From NCBI RefSeq assembly GCF_007988825.1, contig NZ_BJUW01000009.1:62001-126000 (forward strand): 64,000 nucleotides of DNA. The letters run 5' to 3'. Positions 58,352 to 64,000 of the stretch are shown here, piece by piece (positions within the stretch are counted from its first letter, which is position 1; each line of letters begins with the position of its first letter). The notes below the pieces were generated by a model. It was not told the DNA's origin. It was given only the letters and a program-made list of their open reading frames with translations, and made no database searches. A program made the translations under genes and the position numbers. The DNA comes from Microbacterium aerolatum. Its GTDB lineage: Bacteria; Actinomycetota; Actinomycetes; Actinomycetales; Microbacteriaceae.

Positions 58352-61300
58352 GCAGCGAACACGCCGCTGCCGGGCGGGTGCGCGTCTACCGCGGTGCGAT
58401 CGTCGTCGACGGGACGGGCGCCGAGCGCTACCGGGCGGATGTCGCGGTCGAAGGCGAGCGGGTCGTCGCCGTGCTCCGGGCCGGAGACGATCGCACCCTC
58501 GAGCTGCCGGACGGCGCCGTCGAGATCGATGCCGAGGGCTTCGTCCTGGCCCCCGGATTCATCGACATGCACGCGCACAGCGACCTCGCGGTGCTGACGG
58601 GAGCGGCGCATCAGGCGAAGATCCGGCAGGGCGTGACGACAGAGGTCATCGGCCAGGACGGGCTCGGCTACGCGCCGCTCGACGACGCTGCGGCATCCGT
58701 CATCCCGGCGCAGATCGCGGGCTGGAACGGGATGCCTGCCGACGTGCCCTGGCGGACGATGGGCGACCTGCTCGCCGCGATCGACGATGCGACGGCCGCG
58801 AACGCGGCCGTGCTCGTGCCGCAGGGGAACCTCCGCATGATGACGGTCGGGCACGAGAACAGGCCGGCGACCCCGGATGAGGTCCAGGCCATGTGCGCGC
58901 TGCTGGGCGCGGCGCTTGATGCCGGTGCGTTCGGCATGTCGAGCGGCCTCACCTACACCCCCGGGATGTACGCCTCGACGGAGGAGCTCGAGGCGCTCTG
59001 CCGCGTCGTGGCCGAGCGCGGCGGTTACTGGGCGCCGCACACGCGCAGCTACGGCGGGGGAGCGCTGGACGCCTACCGCGAGGCGCTCGACATCGGGCGC
59101 CGCACCGGATGCCCCGTGCACCTCACGCACGCCACGATGAACTTCGCGCCCAACCGCGGTCGCGCCGACGATCTGCTCGCCCTCGTCGACGAGGCGATCG
59201 CGGACGGCGTCGACGTCACCCTCGACACCTATCCGTATCTGCCGGGCGCCACCACGCTCGCGGCCCTGCTGCCGAGCAGGCTGGCCGGTGGAGGCGACCT
59301 CATCGCCGCCATCCGCTCGCTCGATTCCGACGGACGCGAGCAGGTGCGCGTCGAGCTCGAGGAGATCGGCTGCGACGGCTTCCACGGCGAGCGTGCGGAC
59401 TGGTCGCGGATCGAGATCTCCGGCGCCGCGAACCCGGCTCTGGCCGGACTCGTCGGGCGCACCGTCGCGCAGATCGCCGCCGACGAGGGACGCCGCGCGG
59501 TCGACGTCGTGCTCGACACCATCGTCGAGGATGCCGGCGCCACCGGCATCCTGATGCATATCGGCGACGAGGAGAACGTCCGCGCGATCATGCGGCACCC
59601 CCGCCACAGCGGCGGCAGCGACGGCATCCTGATCGGCGCGAAGCCGCACCCGCGCGGCTCCGGCACGTTCCCGCGCTACCTCGGCCACTACGTGCGCGAG
59701 CTCGGCGTGCTGAGCCTGGAGCAGGCGGTGCAGCACCTCTCAGGCACCCCCGCGCGCCGGCTCGGCCTGCACCGCGGCGACGCACCACGCGGCGTGATCC
59801 GCGAGGGCGCCGCCGCCGACCTCGTGCTCTTCGATCCGGAGACCATCGCCGCAGGCGCCACGTTCGACGACCCGCGAGCGACGCCCGCCGGGGTCGGCGA
59901 GGTGCTCGTCGCCGGAATCCCGGTCGTCACCGACGGCGACGTCACCGGTGCGACCCCGGGACGCGCACTGCGGATGCCGCCACCGCCGCACCGCGCGACG
60001 GTTCCGTTCATCGACGCGGTGATCGACGCTCAGGCTCCGCCCTTCGTCCTGGGCGCCGGCGCTCCCGTCGACGCGCCGGAGGCTCTCGCGGGCACTGCGA
60101 CGATTCTGCGCGAGGCGCTCGGGCTCGGCGGGGACGTCGATCCGGATGCGCCGCGGATCGTCTTGCGCGTCGACGAAGAACTCGGCGCTGAGGAGTCCTT
60201 CCGCGTCGACGTCACCGCCGATCGCGTCGAGCTCACCGGGGCCGCACCGGTCGGCGTCTTCCGCGCCGCGATGACGCTGCGACAGATGTGCGCTCCCGAG
60301 GGCGCGATCGCGACGCGCATCCCGGCGGGCGCCTGGCGGGGGGCGCCGGCGTACGGATGGCGGGGAGCGATGCTCGACGTCGCCCGGCACTTCCGGCCCG
60401 CAGACGACATCCGCCGCCTCATCGACCTGCTGGCGGCGCACCACCTGAACGTGCTGCACCTGCACCTCACCGACGATCAGGGCTGGCGGTTCGAGGTGCC
60501 GGGATACCCGCGCCTCACCGACATCGGCGCGCGACGCGACGCCACCCAGGTCGGTCACGGCCCGCTCGCCACGGTCGAGGCCGGGGTGCACGAGGGCCAC
60601 TACACGACCGCCGAGCTGCGCGGGCTCGTCGAATACGCCGCCGAGCGCTTCATCACCCTCGTGCCCGAGGTCGAGCTCCCCGGTCACGTGCAGGCCGCGC
60701 TCGCCGCCTATCCGGAGCTGGGTAACACCGACATCGGGGATCCGATCACGGCGCCGTGGGAGAGGTTCGGGGTGAATCCGCGCGTCCTCGCGCCGACGGA
60801 GGACGCGCTCGCCTTCGGCCGCGCGGCCATCGATTCGCTGTGTGATGTGTTCGACTCGCCGTGGATCGGCATCGGCGGCGACGAGGTCCCCGTCGACGAG
60901 TGGGCGCAGAGCCCTGCGGCAGTCGAGCGGATGCGGGAACTCGGGCTCGCTGCGGCGCACGAGGTGCAGCCGTGGTTCACCCGACACTTCGTCGACCATG
61001 TCCGCTCGCGCGGACGTACGGCTCTGGCATGGGATGAGGTGCTCGAGGGTGTCGTGCCCGACGGCGTCCGCATCCTCGCCTGGCGAGGGCCGGTGGCGAT
61101 GGCGGAGGCGCTGCGCCGAGGCATCCCGGTCATCGGCTGCCCCGACATGAACGTCTATCTCGATTACCGGCAGTCGGAGGCGACGGATGAGCCCGTGCCT
61201 GTGGGCCCGCCGCTGACGATCGAGGGCGCATACGCGCTGCGCCTTCCGGACGGCGTCGCCGGAGGGCAGGCGAACACCTGGACCGAGCACCTGCCCACCC

Positions 61301-61590
61301 GCGACCGAGTGGACTTCGCGATGTTCCCCCGGCTGAGCGCGATCGCCGAACGGCTCTGGGCCGGCGGCGAGCCTGCTGACGTGGAGGAGTTCCTCCGTCG
61401 TCTGCCCACGCACCTGCGGCGACTCGAGGCCGCCGGTGTGCAGTATCGTCAGCTCAGCGGCCCGACCCCGGCGCAGCGCAGAGCGGGCATACCCGGAAAG
61501 CCGATGAGCGCGGCCGATCGCGAGCGGATCGTGGACGAACTCGTTTCCGGTCTCCGACTTGCGGAAACCTCCGTTCGTAAGGTGTACTAA
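58342..61590 (+). CDS. Fusion: N-acyl-D-amino-acid deacylase + GH20 beta-N-acetylhexosaminidase
   Basis: A 1082-residue cytoplasmic two-enzyme protein. Residues about 12-540 are a D-aminoacylase-type amidohydrolase: metal-binding DMHAHSD (about 75-81), GQDGLGYAPL, CPVHLTHATMN (about 257), catalytic-Asp region SGGSDG (about 423) and the family ending VLVAGIPVVTDG, then ATPGRALR. At residue 545 an in-frame Met begins MPPPPHRATVPF, and a GH20 follows: a short GH20b domain, LHLHLTDDQGWRFE (about 708), the catalytic Asp-Glu pair in IGGDEVPVDEW (about 847), AWDEVLEG and QANTWTEHL. No signal peptide. The join falls exactly between the usual end of one family and the usual start of the other. Inference: acts on imported muropeptides or N-acetylhexosamine conjugates carrying acylated D-amino acids. 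No stop or frameshift is visible. Confidence 0.9.
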   Translation: MLLSSEHAAAGRVRVYRGAIVVDGTGAERYRADVAVEGERVVAVLRAGDDRTLELPDGAVEIDAEGFVLAPGFIDMHAHSDLAVLTGAAHQAKIRQGVTTEVIGQDGLGYAPLDDAAASVIPAQIAGWNGMPADVPWRTMGDLLAAIDDATAANAAVLVPQGNLRMMTVGHENRPATPDEVQAMCALLGAALDAGAFGMSSGLTYTPGMYASTEELEALCRVVAERGGYWAPHTRSYGGGALDAYREALDIGRRTGCPVHLTHATMNFAPNRGRADDLLALVDEAIADGVDVTLDTYPYLPGATTLAALLPSRLAGGGDLIAAIRSLDSDGREQVRVELEEIGCDGFHGERADWSRIEISGAANPALAGLVGRTVAQIAADEGRRAVDVVLDTIVEDAGATGILMHIGDEENVRAIMRHPRHSGGSDGILIGAKPHPRGSGTFPRYLGHYVRELGVLSLEQAVQHLSGTPARRLGLHRGDAPRGVIREGAAADLVLFDPETIAAGATFDDPRATPAGVGEVLVAGIPVVTDGDVTGATPGRALRMPPPPHRATVPFIDAVIDAQAPPFVLGAGAPVDAPEALAGTATILREALGLGGDVDPDAPRIVLRVDEELGAEESFRVDVTADRVELTGAAPVGVFRAAMTLRQMCAPEGAIATRIPAGAWRGAPAYGWRGAMLDVARHFRPADDIRRLIDLLAAHHLNVLHLHLTDDQGWRFEVPGYPRLTDIGARRDATQVGHGPLATVEAGVHEGHYTTAELRGLVEYAAERFITLVPEVELPGHVQAALAAYPELGNTDIGDPITAPWERFGVNPRVLAPTEDALAFGRAAIDSLCDVFDSPWIGIGGDEVPVDEWAQSPAAVERMRELGLAAAHEVQPWFTRHFVDHVRSRGRTALAWDEVLEGVVPDGVRILAWRGPVAMAEALRRGIPVIGCPDMNVYLDYRQSEATDEPVPVGPPLTIEGAYALRLPDGVAGGQANTWTEHLPTRDRVDFAMFPRLSAIAERLWAGGEPADVEEFLRRLPTHLRRLEAAGVQYRQLSGPTPAQRRAGIPGKPMSAADRERIVDELVSGLRLAETSVRKVY

Positions 61591-61595
61591 CAAAC

Positions 61596-62783
61596 ATGTC
61601 CGTTTCGGAGGAGCCACGGCAGCCGACCCCTGCCGAGAATGTCAGCGCGCAGCGGCATGCCTTCGGGCCCGCGCGCCACCTGCGTTCGCGCGCCAAGGTC
61701 CTTCCCGAGCACGCACGCGGGCACAACCGCGCGCTCGTGCTGCAGACGCTGTATCACTCCGGCTCGATGAGCCGCGCCGACCTGTCCAGGGAGACCGGTC
61801 TGACGCGCGTGACCATCTCGGATCTCGTGTCCGAGTTCATCGCCGACGGCATCGTCGTCGAGCTCGGCATCCGCGAGACGGTGGGCCCGGGCAAGCCTCC
61901 CATCCTCATCGACATCGACCGGCTCGGCCACCAGATCATCGGTCTCGACCTCTCCGACGCGGAGGTGCTCCGCGGAGCGGTGATCAGCCTTGACGGAGAC
62001 GTGCTGCAGCGGCGCGAGGTCGCCCGCCCGGCCAAGTCCGACGGCGCCGCGGCCTACGCCGCCGTGCTGGGCCTCGCACGCGAGCTGGTCGGCGCCGCCA
62101 CGACCGCGTTGCTCGGCGTCGGCATCGGCACCCCTGGCGTCGTCCGTCCTGACGGGGTCGTGGTCAGCTCGCCGAACCTGGGCTGGACCGATTTCGCGCT
62201 GGAGGCGCAGCTCGGGCTCGACCTCGACCTGCCGGTGCTCGCGCGGAACGACGCGAACGCCGCGGTGCTCGCCGAGTACACCTTCGGCGATGCACGGTCG
62301 GACTTCATCCTCATCAAGATCGGCGTCGGCGTCGGAGCCGGTCTCATCGCCGGCAGCCAGCCGTTGGTCGGCAGCCGCTTCGCCGCGGGCGAGATCGGGC
62401 ACGTGGTCGTCGGCACCGACGGCGGCCCGCGGTGCGTCTGCGGAAGAGACGGCTGCCTGGAGGCGTGGCTGAGCGTCACACGGCTCCGCGGCGAGGTCGA
62501 GGCGCACCCCGAGTCGCGTGAGGCGATCCTGCGCGATGCCGGCGCGCGCATGGCGATCGCCGTCGCGCCGATCGTGACCGCCCTCGATCTGTCGGAGGTC
62601 GTCCTCTCCGGCCCCGCCGACCTGCTGGACGGCCCGTTCATCCAGGCCGCCACCGAGACACTGCGCGCCCGCACTCTCGAGGGCGTCTTCGACGACGTCG
62701 TCATCCGCCTCACCCGCCAGGACGACATCGTGCTGCGCGGCGCCGCGGTCATGGTGCTCTCCAGTCAGCTGGGAGTCTCGTAG
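61596..62783 (+). CDS. ROK family transcriptional regulator (NagC-like)
   Basis: A 395-residue regulator. An N-terminal winged HTH (about 40-100: RALVLQTLYHSGSMSRADLS, TGLTRVTISDLVSEFIADGI) is followed by a ROK domain with GVGIGTPGVV, ARNDANAAVLAEY and the zinc motif GEIGHVVVGTDGGP then CVCGRDGCLEAW. ROK regulators respond to sugars or amino-sugar phosphates. It sits inside the operon that it probably controls. The start is five bases after the fusion gene and its stop overlaps the kinase start (TAGTG). Confidence 0.92.
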   Translation: MSVSEEPRQPTPAENVSAQRHAFGPARHLRSRAKVLPEHARGHNRALVLQTLYHSGSMSRADLSRETGLTRVTISDLVSEFIADGIVVELGIRETVGPGKPPILIDIDRLGHQIIGLDLSDAEVLRGAVISLDGDVLQRREVARPAKSDGAAAYAAVLGLARELVGAATTALLGVGIGTPGVVRPDGVVVSSPNLGWTDFALEAQLGLDLDLPVLARNDANAAVLAEYTFGDARSDFILIKIGVGVGAGLIAGSQPLVGSRFAAGEIGHVVVGTDGGPRCVCGRDGCLEAWLSVTRLRGEVEAHPESREAILRDAGARMAIAVAPIVTALDLSEVVLSGPADLLDGPFIQAATETLRARTLEGVFDDVVIRLTRQDDIVLRGAAVMVLSSQLGVS

Positions 62784-63751
62784 TGACATCAGCCATGCCG
62801 ACCGCGAGCGCCGGCGGGCCCATCCGCGTCGGCCTCGACATCGGAGGGACCAAGACGGATGCTGTCGCCATCGCCGGCGACGACATCATCGGGCGCATCC
62901 GCCGAGCCTCCGGACATGGCGACGAAGCGGTCATCGCGAACGTGGTCGACAGCGTCCGTGAGCTGCAGGCCGAAGCGGGATTCGACCTCGCCGATGTGCG
63001 CAGCGTCGGCGTCGGCATCCCCGGTCTGGTCGACGCGGCGAAGGGCCGCGTGCTCCACGCCGTCAACCTCGGCGTCGAGACGCTCGATCTCGCGGCGCTG
63101 TCCGGTGCGCGGCTCGGCGTCCCGGTCGCGGTCGAGAACGACGTCAAGGCTGCGGCACTCGGCGCCGCCGCGATCCGCGGAGCGAACACCGGCACCTCGA
63201 TGGCGTACCTGAACCTCGGCACCGGCGTCGCAGCTGGCATCGTCACCGGCGGCGTGCTGTGGCGCGGTGCGCGCGGCACCGCCGGCGAGGTCGGGCACAT
63301 CTCCGTCGACCCCGCAGGACGACTGTGCACGTGCGGTCAGCGCGGCTGTGTCGAGACTCTGTGCGGCGGGGGAGCGCTCGCTCGTGCGTGGGGGCGCCCC
63401 GGTGCGCTTCCGGTACGCGACATCTTCGACGCCGCGGACCAGGGCGACACCGAGGCCCTGCTCCTGCGCGCCGACCTCTCGCGGGGCGCCGCAGCAGCCG
63501 TGCGGATCCTTGTGCTCAGCGCCGACGTCGAGACGGTCGTCATCGGGGGCGGACTCACCGCTCTCGGAGAACGCCTCGGCGATGGCATCCGCACCGCACT
63601 CATCGCCGATGCCGCCGGCTCGCCGTTCCTGCGGTCGCTGAGACTCGATGAGAGAATCGAGATGCTTCCTTCCGGTTCCCCTGCGGCCGCCCTCGGCGCC
63701 GCGCTGGTCGGTTCGCACGTTCCCGAACAGGAGATCGCCGTACATGGCTGA
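62783..63751 (+). CDS. ROK family sugar kinase (probable N-acetylhexosamine kinase)
   Basis: A 322-residue kinase. ATP site VGLDIGGTKTDAVAI (about 16-30), GVGIPGLVDAAKG, the catalytic Asp in VENDVKAAALGAAA, the ExGH motif in GEVGHISVDPAG and the zinc motif CTCGQRGCVETLCGG. Placed between an amino-sugar hydrolase and nagB, it would phosphorylate GlcNAc, MurNAc or glucosamine; the sequence alone does not settle which. GTG 62783 overlaps the previous stop and follows GGGAG; an ATG four codons later is an alternative. It overlaps nagB by eight bases. Confidence 0.92.
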   Translation: MTSAMPTASAGGPIRVGLDIGGTKTDAVAIAGDDIIGRIRRASGHGDEAVIANVVDSVRELQAEAGFDLADVRSVGVGIPGLVDAAKGRVLHAVNLGVETLDLAALSGARLGVPVAVENDVKAAALGAAAIRGANTGTSMAYLNLGTGVAAGIVTGGVLWRGARGTAGEVGHISVDPAGRLCTCGQRGCVETLCGGGALARAWGRPGALPVRDIFDAADQGDTEALLLRADLSRGAAAAVRILVLSADVETVVIGGGLTALGERLGDGIRTALIADAAGSPFLRSLRLDERIEMLPSGSPAAALGAALVGSHVPEQEIAVHG

Positions 63752-64000
63752 AGTCGTCATCGTCGAAAGCGCCGGCGCTGCCGGTGCACTGGTCGCAGAT
63801 GAGATCGTCCGCCTGATCAATCAGAAGCCGGATGCCGTGCTCGGGCTTGCGACCGGATCGACCCCGCTGCCGGTCTACCAGGCGCTGCACGGTCGGCTCG
63901 CCGGCACCGACGTGTCACAGGTGCGAGGGTTCGCGCTGGACGAGTACGTCGGCATCGACCCCACACATCCCGAGAGCTACCGGTCGGTCATCACGCGCGA
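63744..64000 (+). CDS. nagB: Glucosamine-6-phosphate deaminase (3' end missing)
   Basis: The first 85 codons of NagB run off the window. MAEVVIVESAGAAGALVADE leads to the phosphate-binding GLATGSTPLPVYQAL and to FALDEYVGIDPTHPESY, both diagnostic. It converts glucosamine-6-phosphate to fructose-6-phosphate and ammonia. It overlaps the ROK kinase, so amino sugars released by the fusion protein would be phosphorylated and sent to glycolysis. A deacetylase (nagA) is not in the window and may lie just downstream. Confidence 0.93.
   Translation, partial: MAEVVIVESAGAAGALVADEIVRLINQKPDAVLGLATGSTPLPVYQALHGRLAGTDVSQVRGFALDEYVGIDPTHPESYRSVITR

Noticed and set aside
57982..61617. Long minus-strand frames opposite the deacylase-hexosaminidase gene
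   Set aside because: Shadow frames: no motifs, and their codons are explained by the strongly conserved sense gene.

Overview
The window is a GC-rich (roughly 69 percent), gene-dense piece of an actinobacterial chromosome. The words GGATGC/GCATCC recur in almost every gene, and the gene set (monomeric isocitrate dehydrogenase, ADP-forming SucCD, ECF42-type sigma factor, PrimPolC/LigC repair pair, DUF6350-purN-purH block) fits the Microbacteriaceae, most likely Microbacterium. That placement is inference; there is no rRNA or other marker in the window. About 48 protein genes are supported. I see no tRNA, rRNA, CRISPR array, prophage or intact insertion sequence.

Layout. 1-3.3 kb: 3' part of a secreted nuclease/5'-nucleotidase. 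3.3-10.7 kb: VOC protein, DUF3817 membrane protein, guaA, a TagE-like glycosyltransferase, a YCII-ECF42 stress sigma module, and two small-molecule-stress membrane proteins. 10.8-17.5 kb: cytosolic glycerophosphodiesterase, an ABC export pair, and a 1189-residue sortase-type surface protein with five lamin-tail domains and a phytase-like propeller, preceded by a PHO-box-like triple repeat. 17.5-25.7 kb: YccF, PNPOx-like protein, PcrA helicase, glutaminase-STAS, SseB, and the convergent PrimPolC/LigC pair. 25.8-29.3 kb: an unknown Cys-motif protein, a TetR regulator and sucCD. 29.3-35.7 kb: secreted glycerophosphodiesterase, purine permease, DUF6350, purN and purH. 35.9-43.1 kb: an Ada-AlkA fusion overlapping ogt, then a heterodimeric ABC exporter with a probable leader peptide. 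43.1-51.1 kb: a LacI-controlled uptake and hydrolysis operon (binding protein, two permeases, GH31, GH1), probably for xyloglucan oligosaccharides. 51.3-56.6 kb: acetyltransferase, icd, L,D-transpeptidase and a lipoprotein. 56.7-64.0 kb: RidA, a DSD1-like PLP enzyme, a D-aminoacylase fused to a GH20 hexosaminidase, a ROK regulator, a ROK kinase and the start of nagB.

The most notable system is the last one. D-amino-acid enzymes and amino-sugar enzymes are joined in one overlapping operon, and even in one polypeptide, which suggests cytoplasmic salvage of muropeptides or related D-amino-acid/amino-sugar conjugates. RidA and the PLP enzyme diverge from back-to-back -10 boxes in a 25-base gap.

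Regulation seen in the sequence. At least twelve genes have TANNNT placed 6-7 bases before their start codon, the layout of leaderless actinobacterial mRNAs. An 18-base palindromic motif is shared by the upstream regions of sucC and icd. LacI-type operators flank the lacI gene. Several intergenic gaps carry a family of 55-61-base palindromes, including a triple tandem 84-base array after icd.
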